64,000 nt of DNA from Blautia sp. OF03-15BH (GTDB taxonomy: Bacteria; Bacillota; Clostridia; Lachnospirales; Lachnospiraceae), in contig NZ_QSCM01000006.1 in NCBI RefSeq assembly GCF_003463065.1, positions 62,001-126,000 of the forward strand, in the 5' to 3' direction. Made by a program: the position numbers and the translations under genes. Shown piece by piece: positions 1-8,172 of this stretch. A model generated the notes under the pieces. It did no database searches, was not told the DNA's origin, and was given only the letters and a program-made list of their open reading frames with translations. Position 1 is the first letter of the stretch. Each line of letters opens with the position of its first letter.

Positions 1-843
1 CCTGGACTGTTTTCAGAGAATGGGAAAACCTGGCTTTTGGACGAAGATTACGAAAAGCTGACCGGCTGGAGAGAAGTGGATGGACAATGGTATCACTTTG
101 ACGAAGCCAGTGGAGAAATGGACAGAGAAAAATGGATCGACGGATATTATCTGAAAAAGGATGGAACGCGCACCAGCGGGCAGCTGGCCTGGATTGATGG
201 AGAGACCTATTTGTTTCTGGAAGACGGAAGTAAGGCAAAGGGGCTTACGGAATATGAAGGGAAAAAGTACTATTTCAGCACGGTAACAGGTGCTTTATAT
301 ACTGGATTCAAAGTGATCGACGAGTATACCTATTATTTTGATCTGAAGCAAAGCGGGGCGATGGCGGTTGATACAGAAATATCCATAGATGGAATGATTT
401 ATCTGTTTGATAAAGATGGTCACATGAAGCCTAAGATGCCGGACAGTGGAAAGGAGGAATTGGGAGAGCAGATAGCGGCGTATGCGCAGGAATTTATAGG
501 ATATCCATATAAAGAACGAGGCGATCAGGATCTGAAACAGGGAGTTGACTGTTCCGGGTTTACCATGCTGGTAATGCGCCATTTCGGGATCCATATTCCG
601 AGAACCACCTGGGCACAGCATGATGGGGTAAAAGGCTACAAACAGCCAATTCAGATTCCCATTGAGGATCGGAAACCGGGAGATCTGATTTTCTACTACA
701 GTGGAAACAGTCATGTGGGAATTTATATTGGAAACGACAAAGTGGTACATGCCTCAAACAGTGCACCTTATCCAAAAGGGGGGATAAAGATTTCTGCCTA
801 CGATTACGTTTATATTTATGGGTGTGTGAGGTATTGGTATTAA
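1..843 (+). CDS. Cell-wall-binding repeat protein with C-terminal NlpC/P60 hydrolase domain (5' partial)
   Basis: The reading frame is open to base 1, so the start lies upstream of the window; the first in-window TTG at 37 is probably not the real start. The first half consists of about six glucan/choline-binding-type repeats rich in Gly, Trp and Tyr (for example GWREVDGQWYHFD and YEGKKYYFS), which usually anchor proteins to wall polymers. The last 120 residues form an NlpC/P60 cysteine peptidase domain: the catalytic Cys is in GVDCSGF, the His in GNSHVGIYIG, and a third polar position falls around VVHASN. Such enzymes cut stem peptides of peptidoglycan outside the cell. A signal peptide cannot be judged because the N terminus is missing. 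The next gene begins 34 bases downstream and may be cotranscribed. Domain call is secure; exact substrate is unknown. Confidence 0.88.
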   Translation, partial: PGLFSENGKTWLLDEDYEKLTGWREVDGQWYHFDEASGEMDREKWIDGYYLKKDGTRTSGQLAWIDGETYLFLEDGSKAKGLTEYEGKKYYFSTVTGALYTGFKVIDEYTYYFDLKQSGAMAVDTEISIDGMIYLFDKDGHMKPKMPDSGKEELGEQIAAYAQEFIGYPYKERGDQDLKQGVDCSGFTMLVMRHFGIHIPRTTWAQHDGVKGYKQPIQIPIEDRKPGDLIFYYSGNSHVGIYIGNDKVVHASNSAPYPKGGIKISAYDYVYIYGCVRYWY

Positions 844-877
844 CAAATTGAAAAGTTAAAAAAGGAGAATAGAGAAA

Positions 878-1801
878 ATGTATAGTTGGAAAAAGATTAT
901 AATGATGATAAGTTGTATGATTATGTTAGTGCCCTTAAAAAGTTTTGCAAGTGAAGATGTTCCATTTGAAATGTTGAATTACAATTTAGAGACTAAAACA
1001 GTAGAAGAATATACTTTTAAAGGGAATAAAGTTCCGGATTTTTGCCCGGGATTTAAAGGAACAGAAACAGAAAATAATAACGGAAGAGGGATTATTGGTT
1101 CAGATGATCGAAATTTGGTAAATACAAAAACGGCACCATACAGCTACATAGGTATGTTAGAAGTAAACTATAATGAAGATGCAGCGCATTGTACAGGCTT
1201 TTTGGTATCACCAGATACAGTTGTTACAGCTGCGGGAGCAATATTCAGATATGGTGGAAATAAAACAGGTAGTATGCCAAATGAAGTTTATTTCTATCCG
1301 GGATACTCAAAAGGTAGTATGCCGTATGGAAAAGCAAAGGTAACTTCTATTCATATACCATCACAATTTAAGACACAAGGTTATGAAGGCACATTGTACA
1401 ATTTTGCAATATTGAAACTAAATACACCAATTGGAAACAAGAGTGGATATTTTGGAATAAGAAATAATGTAGTGGGTACAGCTGGGGAAAGTATAGGTTC
1501 ATATATGATTTCTGGATATGTGAATGGTGAGGTAGAAGGTCCGGATTCATTTGCCTATAATCAGGTATGTGCTACGGGAAATGTCCTTTTATCTTCTAAT
1601 GGCTATACACTAAAATATACCATAGACACTGCTAACGTTGGGCAAGAAGGAGCTCCGATTTTCAAAAGAAGTGGTGGAGTTGATTATATTGCAGGTATCA
1701 ATTGTCTTACTATAAAAAATGATAATGGAAGTTGTATTGGAAATCAAGGAAGATATATTACAAAGGCTTTGTATGAATTAATTGTTTCATTAAAAGGATG
1801 A
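878..1801 (+). CDS. Secreted trypsin/V8-fold protein lacking the catalytic triad (pseudoprotease)
   Basis: A 307-residue protein with a signal peptide (hydrophobic segment to about residue 24, likely cleavage after SFA). The body follows the glutamyl-endopeptidase/trypsin pattern: CTGFLVSPDTVVTAAG, YNFAILKL and NVGQEGAPIF match the three catalytic blocks of S1-family enzymes. At each catalytic position the residue is changed: His to Gly120, Asp to Asn175, Ser to Glu257. The fold is probably retained but hydrolysis is not expected. It could act as a binding protein, inhibitor or decoy at the cell surface. An AAAGGAG ribosome site precedes the ATG. The gene is clearly more AT-rich than genes after 2.3 kb, which suggests acquisition by transfer. 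The frame is intact, so it is not an obvious pseudogene. It follows the cell-wall hydrolase gene at 34 bases. Confidence 0.8.
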   Translation: MYSWKKIIMMISCMIMLVPLKSFASEDVPFEMLNYNLETKTVEEYTFKGNKVPDFCPGFKGTETENNNGRGIIGSDDRNLVNTKTAPYSYIGMLEVNYNEDAAHCTGFLVSPDTVVTAAGAIFRYGGNKTGSMPNEVYFYPGYSKGSMPYGKAKVTSIHIPSQFKTQGYEGTLYNFAILKLNTPIGNKSGYFGIRNNVVGTAGESIGSYMISGYVNGEVEGPDSFAYNQVCATGNVLLSSNGYTLKYTIDTANVGQEGAPIFKRSGGVDYIAGINCLTIKNDNGSCIGNQGRYITKALYELIVSLKG

Positions 1802-1802
1802 T

Positions 1803-2252
1803 GTGTTATTTAAAGGAGGTGTTGCTCATATACCTATTTGGGTGAATTCGCGACATCTTCTTTTTAATGCTCATAATAACATCTTGCAAACAATCAGAAT
1901 ACATGTTACTATAAAAATAAAGCATATTTCTTTTTCTTTCAAGGCATTTCTATTGTCGAATCTTAAATACATTTCAGAAATCATTCTGGAAAAATTTCTG
2001 AGAGCAAATCGTGCGGAGGTGATTGCCGTGAGTATTTTTGAGTACAGTAAAGAAGAGGAAGAGCAGAAACTTCGTAAGGCAGAGTATGAAGCCGGTGTTG
2101 AAGCTGGTATTGAGGCTGGTGTAGCTGAAGGCGAATTAAAGAAAGCCAGAGAAACAGCGCTTTCTCTGGCTGAGATGGGTTTTCCTGTCGATAAGATTGC
2201 AGAAGCGGTGAAAATCAGCAGGGATAAAGTGGAAGAATGGATGAAAGAATAA
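1803..2252 (+). pseudogene. C-terminal remnant of an Rpn/PD-(D/E)XK-type recombination nuclease (transposase-like)
   Basis: Only the C-terminal part of a protein is recognisable: from about base 1960 the frame reads as the tail of the Rpn family (FLRANRAEVIAVSIFEYSKEEE, then glycine-glutamate repeats and a final helix-turn-helix-like segment VDKIAEAVKISRDKVEEWMK). The nuclease core, normally some 200 residues upstream with D...ExK motifs, is missing, and the first 50 codons do not resemble the family. A GTG at 2029 could give a 74-residue product, but a preceding ribosome site is only fair. The most likely reading is a 5'-truncated mobile-gene relic following the transferred protease-fold gene. 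Confidence 0.6.
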
Positions 2253-2264
2253 TTATCTCACCAG

Positions 2265-2297
2265 AAAAACGGCTCCCGATCCTCGGAAGCCGTTTTT
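2265..2297. terminator. Bidirectional terminator between the nuclease relic and purF
   Basis: A perfect 10-bp inverted repeat (AAAAACGGCT and AGCCGTTTTT) with a 13-base loop; runs of T follow the stem on both strands. It can end plus-strand transcription from the left and purF transcription from the right. Confidence 0.85.
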
Positions 2298-2360
2298 CCT
2301 GCAAGTAGTAAAAGAAAAATGTGATATGTGTAATCGGAAAACGGAGGACCGTTTCCGCAA

Positions 2361-3752
2361 TTACTGAATGTTCATGGGATAGTTGCCGTCGAAGCAGGCA
2401 CAGCAGAGAGGGAGGTCTCCGACCATGGAAGGTAAATCTTCGATTTTCATGTATCCCAGGGAGTCTGCACCGATGGAGTCGCGGATCTCTTCCAGGTTAT
2501 GCGAACAGGCGATGAGCTGATCGTTGGAGGGGACATCCGTGCCGAAGTAGCAGGGGTGCAGGAAGGGCGGGGAGGCCACGCGTACATGGACGCTTAAGGC
2601 TCCGGCCTTTTTCAGCATGTGGATCAGGTTGGCGATCGTGGTGCCGCGGACGATGGAATCATCGACAAGGACGATGCGTTTGCCGCGAACCACGGGCTCG
2701 ATGACATTTAATTTCACCCGGACGGCAGATTCCCGCTCTTTCTGAGTGGGTTTGATGAAGGTCCGGCCCACATAGCTGTTTTTGTGGAAGGCAAGGGCAA
2801 AGGGAATCCCGGATGCCTCCGAATAGCCCTTGGCTGCGGCAAGGCCGGAATCCGGAACGCCGACTACGATATCTGTCTCTACGGGATAAGCGGCTGCCAG
2901 TGCAGCGCCGCCCCGGATGCGGGCTTCGTAGGTGGAAATGCCGTCCAGATGGCTGTCCAGCCGGGCAAAGTAAATATATTCGAAAATGCAGTGGGCATGC
3001 TTTTCCTGGCACAGGCTTGTGTCGGATTTGATGCCCTCGCTGGTTATTGTCACGATCTCACCGGGAAGGACATCCCGGATAAATTCTGCATCGACGGCAG
3101 AAAGCGCACAGCTTTCCGAGGCGATGACGTAGGCATCCTCTCTTTTTCCGATGCAGAGAGGTTTTAATCCCAGGGGATCACGCACACCCACCAGTTTTCT
3201 GGGGCTGGCGATGACCAGACCATAGGCTCCGCGGATCTTTGCCGCGGTTTTTTTGATGGCTTCCTCCACGCTTGTACTGTGGACCCGTTCTCTTGCCACA
3301 CAGTAGGCAATGACCTCAGAATCTGTGGTAGTGTGGAAGATGGCGCCGTTCTCTTCAAATTCCCGGCGGAGTTTTTCTGTGTTGACCAGATTTCCGTTGT
3401 GGGCCAGAGCCAGAGTACCTTTGACGTAATTGAGCACCAGAGGCTGGGCGTTGCTGGCGGAATTTCCTCCTGTGGTGGAGTAGCGGACGTGGCCGATACC
3501 CAGGTTTCCATGAAGGGAATGAAGGGTTTCTTCTTTAAAAACTTCGTTGACGAGTCCCAGATCTTTATGGGAGCTCATGTTGCCTTTCGGCCCCGTGGTA
3601 TCGCTGACGGCAATACCACAGGATTCCTGGCCGCGGTGCTGCAGGGCACACAGGCCATAGTAAATAGAAGGAGCGGCTTCGGTACCTTCTTTTGCAAAGA
3701 TACCGAAAATGCCGCATTCCTCTTTGATTTCACAGGAAGGATCCAGTTCCAT
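2361..3752 (-). CDS. purF: Amidophosphoribosyltransferase
   Basis: First committed step of purine synthesis: transfers glutamine-derived ammonia to PRPP giving 5-phosphoribosylamine. The 463-residue length fits the Bacillus-type enzyme. A short propeptide (MELDPSCEIKEE) precedes the catalytic Cys13 of the class II glutaminase domain (ECGIFGI, then ALQHRGQESCGIAV). The C-terminal phosphoribosyltransferase domain carries the PRPP loop IVLVDDSIVRGTT, and C-terminal cysteines (CSHN, LPLCCACFDG) resemble the Fe-S ligands of the Bacillus class. The start has a GAGGA ribosome site. It lies 78 bases after glnN on the same strand with no convincing terminator between, so it may be cotranscribed with that glutamine synthetase, linking glutamine supply to purine synthesis. 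No other pur gene is in the window. Confidence 0.95.
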   Translation of the reverse strand: MELDPSCEIKEECGIFGIFAKEGTEAAPSIYYGLCALQHRGQESCGIAVSDTTGPKGNMSSHKDLGLVNEVFKEETLHSLHGNLGIGHVRYSTTGGNSASNAQPLVLNYVKGTLALAHNGNLVNTEKLRREFEENGAIFHTTTDSEVIAYCVARERVHSTSVEEAIKKTAAKIRGAYGLVIASPRKLVGVRDPLGLKPLCIGKREDAYVIASESCALSAVDAEFIRDVLPGEIVTITSEGIKSDTSLCQEKHAHCIFEYIYFARLDSHLDGISTYEARIRGGAALAAAYPVETDIVVGVPDSGLAAAKGYSEASGIPFALAFHKNSYVGRTFIKPTQKERESAVRVKLNVIEPVVRGKRIVLVDDSIVRGTTIANLIHMLKKAGALSVHVRVASPPFLHPCYFGTDVPSNDQLIACSHNLEEIRDSIGADSLGYMKIEDLPSMVGDLPLCCACFDGNYPMNIQ

Positions 3753-3830
3753 GTGTCGATTCCTCGCTTTCCAGTCAGTTTACTTTTGTAAAAGAGGGGG
3801 ATGAGCGTACCTGAAGAAAAAGGAAAGCGT

Positions 3831-5930
3831 TCAGACGGAAAAGAGCAGCTGATCGTAGGTCGGATAAGGCAGTTCTTTTTCCGGAATTCTGGTCTCTGCT
3901 TCGTCTGCTACGACACGGAGTTCATCCATGAGAGCCAGAACCTTGTCATGGCAGAAGGTAGCGGCTTCCTGCATGGATTCCATGGAAGAAACCTCCTCTG
4001 TGAGAGCTTTCAGCTTGTCGTTGCCTTCGGACAGGGTCTCATAGGCAGCGGTAAGAGATTCCACGAGAGCCAGTTCTTTCTCTGCTTTGATGGAGGGCAG
4101 GAGTGCTTTTTTGTCCAGAACGCTCTTGGAAACCTCTCCTGCGAAGCGGGATACAGCAGGCAGGAAGTCTTTGCTGAGCATTTCCTGCATGGTCTTGGAC
4201 TCCAGCTGGATGGTCTTTACATAGTTTTCCAGAAGAATCTCATAACGGGAATGGATTTCTTCTTTGGTGAAAATATGATGTTTCAGGAAAAGATCCACGT
4301 TCTTTTCTGCAATAAACTGCGGAAGAGCCTCCGGTGTGGATTTCAGGTTGAAAAGACCACGTTTTTCTGCCTCTTCTACCCATTCATCGGTATAACCGTT
4401 TCCGTTGAAGATGATCCGTTTGTGTGCTTTGACGGTCTTTTTGATCCATTCATGGACTGCGGATTCCATCTGATCTGCCGGTGTATCCTTCAGCTCATCG
4501 TAGAACTGGGAGAGAACCTCTGCAACCGCAGTGTTCAGGACGGTGTTTGGACCTGCCACAGACTGACCGGAACCAAGCATACGGAATTCGAATTTGTTGC
4601 CGGTGAAGGCAAAGGGGGAGGTACGGTTCCTGTCAGTGTTGTCCTTGAAGAAATGAGGAAGGACATGAGCTCCGATATCCAGCTGGACTCTGTGCTGACT
4701 GCTGAAATAGGTGTCATTTTCAATGGATTTTAAAATAGCAGTGAGCTCATCACCGAGGAACATGGAAACGATGGCTGGCGGTGCCTCATTGGCTCCCAGA
4801 CGGTGATCGTTACCCGGGGTGGCAGCGGAGATCCTCATGAGATCTGCGTAATCATCCACAGCTTTGATGACAGCGGTGAGGAATACCAGGAACTGTGTGT
4901 TTTCTGCCGGTGTCTTGCCAGGATCCAGAAGGTTGCTGCCGGTATTGGTGATGATGGACCAGTTGTTGTGCTTTCCGCTTCCGTTGATGCCCTCGAAGGG
5001 TTTCTCATGGAGCAGGCAGGCCAGATCATGTTTGTCGGCTACCTTTTTCATCACTTCCATGGTCAGCTGGTTGTGGTCAACTGCCACGTTTGCGGTATCA
5101 AAAACGGGTGCCAGCTCGTGCTGAGCGGGAGCAACCTCGTTATGTTTTGTTTTGGCGGGAACGCCCAGTTTCCAGAGCTCCTCATCCAGATCATGCATGT
5201 AAGCGGCTACGCGGGGTTTCAGGACACCGAAGTAATGATCTTCCATTTCCTGTCCTTTTGGAGCCGGTGCACCGAGGAGGGTTCTTCCGCAGAAGAGCAG
5301 GTCGCGGCGGGCTCTGTAGGCTGCCTTGTCAACAAGGAAGTATTCCTGCTCCGGTCCTACGGTGGTGTTGACGCCGGTCACTGCGGTGTTGCCCAGCAGA
5401 TGAAGGACTTTGACAGCTTCGGTGCTCAAAGCTTCCATGGCGCGTAAGAGAGGGGTCTTTTTATCCAGCGCTTCTCCGTTGTAGGAGCAGAAAGCGGTGG
5501 GGATGTAAAGGGTCTGATCTTTGATAAAAGCAGGAGAGGTAGGATCCCATGCAGTATAACCTCTGGCCTCAAAGGTGGCTCTCAGTCCGCCGGAGGGGAA
5601 GCTTGATGCATCGGGTTCACCTTTTACCAGTTCTTTTCCGGAGAAGTCCATGATGACCTCACCATCCCCCGTGGGAGAGATGAAGCTGTCGTGTTTCTCA
5701 GCAGTGTATCCGGTCATGGGCTGGAACCAGTGGGTAAAATGGGTAGCTCCGTTTTCAACAGCCCATTCTTTCATGGCAACAGCCACGGAATTTGCAACGT
5801 CCAGCTCCAGATGAGTTCCGTTTTCAATGGTTTTCTTCAGAGCTTTGTACATATCTTTGGGAAGCTTGTCGCGCATCACCTTATCGGTGAAAACGAGACT
5901 TCCATATAAACTGGGAATATCTTTTGACAT
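3831..5930 (-). CDS. glnN: Glutamine synthetase, type III (GlnN)
   Basis: Makes glutamine from glutamate, ammonia and ATP in the cytosol. The 699-residue size and sequence (FTHWFQPMTGYTAEKHDSF near the N terminus, GPEQEYFLVD, HNEVAPAQHELAP, LHEKPFEGINGSGKHNNWS) are typical of the dodecameric GSIII class of Bacteroides and gut clostridia, distinct from the ~440-residue type I enzyme at 19.0 kb. The frame is open 20 codons further upstream, but the ATG at 5930 (MSKDIPSLYG) is chosen because AAAGGAG lies 13 bases before it and family members start there. The gene has its own sigma-A-type promoter and a terminator hairpin in the leader, so it is probably controlled by attenuation. Having two glutamine synthetases in one region suggests use under different nitrogen conditions. 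Confidence 0.95.
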   Translation of the reverse strand: MSKDIPSLYGSLVFTDKVMRDKLPKDMYKALKKTIENGTHLELDVANSVAVAMKEWAVENGATHFTHWFQPMTGYTAEKHDSFISPTGDGEVIMDFSGKELVKGEPDASSFPSGGLRATFEARGYTAWDPTSPAFIKDQTLYIPTAFCSYNGEALDKKTPLLRAMEALSTEAVKVLHLLGNTAVTGVNTTVGPEQEYFLVDKAAYRARRDLLFCGRTLLGAPAPKGQEMEDHYFGVLKPRVAAYMHDLDEELWKLGVPAKTKHNEVAPAQHELAPVFDTANVAVDHNQLTMEVMKKVADKHDLACLLHEKPFEGINGSGKHNNWSIITNTGSNLLDPGKTPAENTQFLVFLTAVIKAVDDYADLMRISAATPGNDHRLGANEAPPAIVSMFLGDELTAILKSIENDTYFSSQHRVQLDIGAHVLPHFFKDNTDRNRTSPFAFTGNKFEFRMLGSGQSVAGPNTVLNTAVAEVLSQFYDELKDTPADQMESAVHEWIKKTVKAHKRIIFNGNGYTDEWVEEAEKRGLFNLKSTPEALPQFIAEKNVDLFLKHHIFTKEEIHSRYEILLENYVKTIQLESKTMQEMLSKDFLPAVSRFAGEVSKSVLDKKALLPSIKAEKELALVESLTAAYETLSEGNDKLKALTEEVSSMESMQEAATFCHDKVLALMDELRVVADEAETRIPEKELPYPTYDQLLFSV

Positions 5931-6043
5931 AAGAAATGGCACTCCTTTCAATACTTGCTGATGTTCTGTGGCACATTCGTGCTTCCGCAATGATAACGAT
6001 CGAAACTGGTCAGCCGGACCGGTTTTTCATATGCCTGGCAACG

Positions 6044-6087
6044 AAAAAAGGCACTCAGGAGAGAATGGATCACTCCTAAGCGCCTTT
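6044..6087 (-). terminator. Leader attenuator hairpin of glnN
   Basis: On the minus strand a 15-bp stem (AAAGGCGCTTAGGAG with CTCCTGAGTGCCTTT, two G-U pairs) and an 11-base loop are followed by TTTTTT. It sits only about 7 bases after the predicted transcription start of glnN and well before the gene, so it must be read through for expression. That is the arrangement of an attenuator rather than an end-of-gene terminator. Confidence 0.8.
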
Positions 6088-6100
6088 GCTTATGACTCGT

Positions 6101-6128
6101 AGTATACTCAAAAATCCGGTCTTGTCAA
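6101..6128 (-). promoter_or_regulatory. glnN promoter
   Basis: Minus strand TTGACA (6123-6128), a 16-base spacer and TATACT (6101-6106). Predicted start of transcription is near 6094. Confidence 0.8.
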
Positions 6129-6148
6129 CACCCTTTTTTAAATTTTTT

Positions 6149-6332
6149 GTAACAGTTCAGAACATCAGCAAAATGAAAAATCAGACTATTCAAACTCGTT
6201 TGCAATAGGATGAATTTTCATTTTGGAATGGGCGGAACGCCCATTAGCCTCAGACAGAAGCTGCGAATGCAGCGATAGCACATGCAATGCGCGTGTCTGT
6301 GGCCTGTTGGGCTGAACGTCCTGAACTGTCAC
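6149..6332 (+). mobile_element. 184-bp MITE-like structured repeat, copy A
   Basis: One of three 184-bp copies in the window (others 55485-55668 reversed, and 59656-59839). The ends are imperfect inverted repeats starting GTAACAGTTCAGAAC and, on the other strand, GTGACAGTTCAGGAC. Inside are an AAAATGAAAA/TTTTCATTTT stem, a TGGGCG-GAA-CGCCCA hairpin, and a three-way structure closed by GCCTCAGACA/TGTCTGTGGC. It has no coding capacity. No direct target duplication is visible at this copy; the flanks are A/T runs. It separates the divergent glnN and pyrG promoters. Confidence 0.85.
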
Positions 6333-6355
6333 AAAAAAATTTCAAAAAACAGGGA

Positions 6356-6384
6356 TTTACAAACGGGGCAAAATGAGATATAGT
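6356..6384 (+). promoter_or_regulatory. pyrG promoter
   Basis: TTTACA (6356-6361), a 17-base spacer and TATAGT (6379-6384), 97 bases ahead of the pyrG ATG. Confidence 0.7.
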
Positions 6385-6407
6385 AAGACCCATGAAATTT
6401 GATGACG

Positions 6408-6452
6408 AAGGTGTCAGAAGGTTCCGAAACGGGGCTTTCTGACACCTTTTTT
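6408..6452 (+). terminator. Leader attenuator hairpin of pyrG
   Basis: A 12-bp stem (AAGGTGTCAGAA with TTCTGACACCTT) around a 17-base loop, followed by TTTTTT, lies between the pyrG promoter and its ribosome site. In Bacillus pyrG is controlled at a leader terminator by CTP-dependent G addition at the transcript start. Here the predicted start lacks the needed GGG, so the same mechanism is not evident, although attenuation itself is likely. Confidence 0.75.
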
Positions 6453-6480
6453 CGTTGCAGCAGGCAAGGAGGAAAATGTG

Positions 6481-8091
6481 ATGGCAGTAAAATATGTATT
6501 TGTGACGGGCGGTGTGGTTTCCGGTCTGGGCAAGGGAATTACGGCAGCTTCGCTGGGCCGTCTTCTGAAAGCCAGAGGCTATCAGGTGACGATGCAGAAG
6601 TTTGATCCCTATATCAATGTAGACCCGGGTACGATGAACCCCATTCAGCACGGCGAGGTTTTCGTTACTGACGACGGTACGGAGACAGACCTGGATCTCG
6701 GTCATTATGAGAGATTTATTGATGAAAGCCTGGATAAAAATTCCAACGTGACCACCGGTAAAATTTACTGGTCTGTTCTTCAGAAGGAGCGTCACGGGGA
6801 TTATGGCGGAGGTACCGTACAGGTCATTCCGCACATCACAAACGAGATTAAGAGCCGGTTCTATCGGGCCAAAAAGGAGAATGAAGACCGGATTGCTATT
6901 ATAGAGGTAGGCGGAACCGTCGGAGATATTGAAAGTCAGCCTTTTCTGGAGGCCATCCGTCAGTTTCAGCACGATGTAGGTCATGAAAATGCCGTTCTGG
7001 TGCATGTGACACTGATCCCCTATCTGAAAGCTTCAGAAGAACTGAAGACGAAGCCGACACAGGCCAGCGTCAAAGAGCTTCAGGGCATGGGACTTCAGCC
7101 GGATGTTCTGGTATGTCGAAGTGAATATCCGATCCCGGATGAAGTGAAAGCCAAGATCGCCCTGTTCTGTAATGTACCGGTTTATCATGTGCTGCAGAAT
7201 CTGGATGTGGAGTATTTATACGAAGCACCGCTTGCCATGGAAAAAGAAAATCTGGCTCAGGTGGTCCTGGAAAGTCTCCATCTGCCCTGCAGAGAGCCGG
7301 ATCTGACGGAATGGAAGGAAATGGTGGAAAATTTACGCCATCCGGAACAGGAAGCAGAGATCGCCATGGTCGGGAAATATACCCAGCTGCATGATGCTTA
7401 TTTAAGTGTGGTAGAGGCATTGAAGCACGGAGGTATCGCAAGCCGTGTCAATGTCCGCATCCGCTGGGTGGATTCTGAGGAGATCACCGATGAGAATGTA
7501 GCGGAAAAGCTTGCCGGTGTGGATGGTATCCTGGTTCCCGGCGGTTTCGGCCCCAGAGGTACGGAAGGAATGATCATTGCCATTCGTCACGCAAGAGAGA
7601 AAAAGATTCCTTTCCTTGGGATTTGCCTCGGAATGCAGATGGCTATCGTAGAATATGCAAGAGATGTCCTGGGTTATACGGATGCGAACAGTATCGAACT
7701 GGATCCGGAGACCACACATCCGGTCATTGCCCTGATGCCGGATCAGGAGGATGTTGAGGATCTGGGAGGAACGCTTCGCCTGGGCGCTTATCCCTGTATA
7801 TTAAAAGAAGGAACCAGGTCCAGAAAGCTCTTTGGAAAAGAAGAGATCAGCGAGCGTCATCGTCATCGTTATGAGGTGAACAATAAATATCGTGCAGAGT
7901 TTGAAGCAAAAGGGATGACAGTTGCCGGCTGTTCCCCGGATAAACGGATCGTGGAGATGATCGAAGTGGTGGATCATCCGTATTTTGTAGGAACACAGGG
8001 GCATCCGGAGTTCAAGTCCAGACCGAACCATGCACATCCACTTTTCAGAGGACTTGTGACAGCAGCGGCTGCATATGCGAAGGAGAAGTAA
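6481..8091 (+). CDS. pyrG: CTP synthase
   Basis: Converts UTP to CTP using glutamine and ATP. The 536-residue protein has the N-terminal amidoligase domain (KYVFVTGGVVSGLGKGITAASLG, then FDPYINVDPGTMNP) and a C-terminal class I glutaminase domain with the nucleophile in FLGICLGMQ and the His-Glu pair in GTQGHPEFKS. The ATG at 6481 is preferred over the adjoining GTG at 6478, because AAGGAGG lies 8 bases upstream and the family begins MAVKYVFVTGG. It is followed at 81 bases by gltB with no clear terminator between them. Expression probably depends on the leader hairpin at 6408-6452. Confidence 0.96.
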   Translation: MAVKYVFVTGGVVSGLGKGITAASLGRLLKARGYQVTMQKFDPYINVDPGTMNPIQHGEVFVTDDGTETDLDLGHYERFIDESLDKNSNVTTGKIYWSVLQKERHGDYGGGTVQVIPHITNEIKSRFYRAKKENEDRIAIIEVGGTVGDIESQPFLEAIRQFQHDVGHENAVLVHVTLIPYLKASEELKTKPTQASVKELQGMGLQPDVLVCRSEYPIPDEVKAKIALFCNVPVYHVLQNLDVEYLYEAPLAMEKENLAQVVLESLHLPCREPDLTEWKEMVENLRHPEQEAEIAMVGKYTQLHDAYLSVVEALKHGGIASRVNVRIRWVDSEEITDENVAEKLAGVDGILVPGGFGPRGTEGMIIAIRHAREKKIPFLGICLGMQMAIVEYARDVLGYTDANSIELDPETTHPVIALMPDQEDVEDLGGTLRLGAYPCILKEGTRSRKLFGKEEISERHRHRYEVNNKYRAEFEAKGMTVAGCSPDKRIVEMIEVVDHPYFVGTQGHPEFKSRPNHAHPLFRGLVTAAAAYAKEK

Positions 8092-8172
8092 GTGACTGCG
8101 TTTATGAGCAGGCAGTGACAGCAGCTTACGAATGTCCGTTTTACAAATATTCTCAGGAAAGGATGAAAACAG

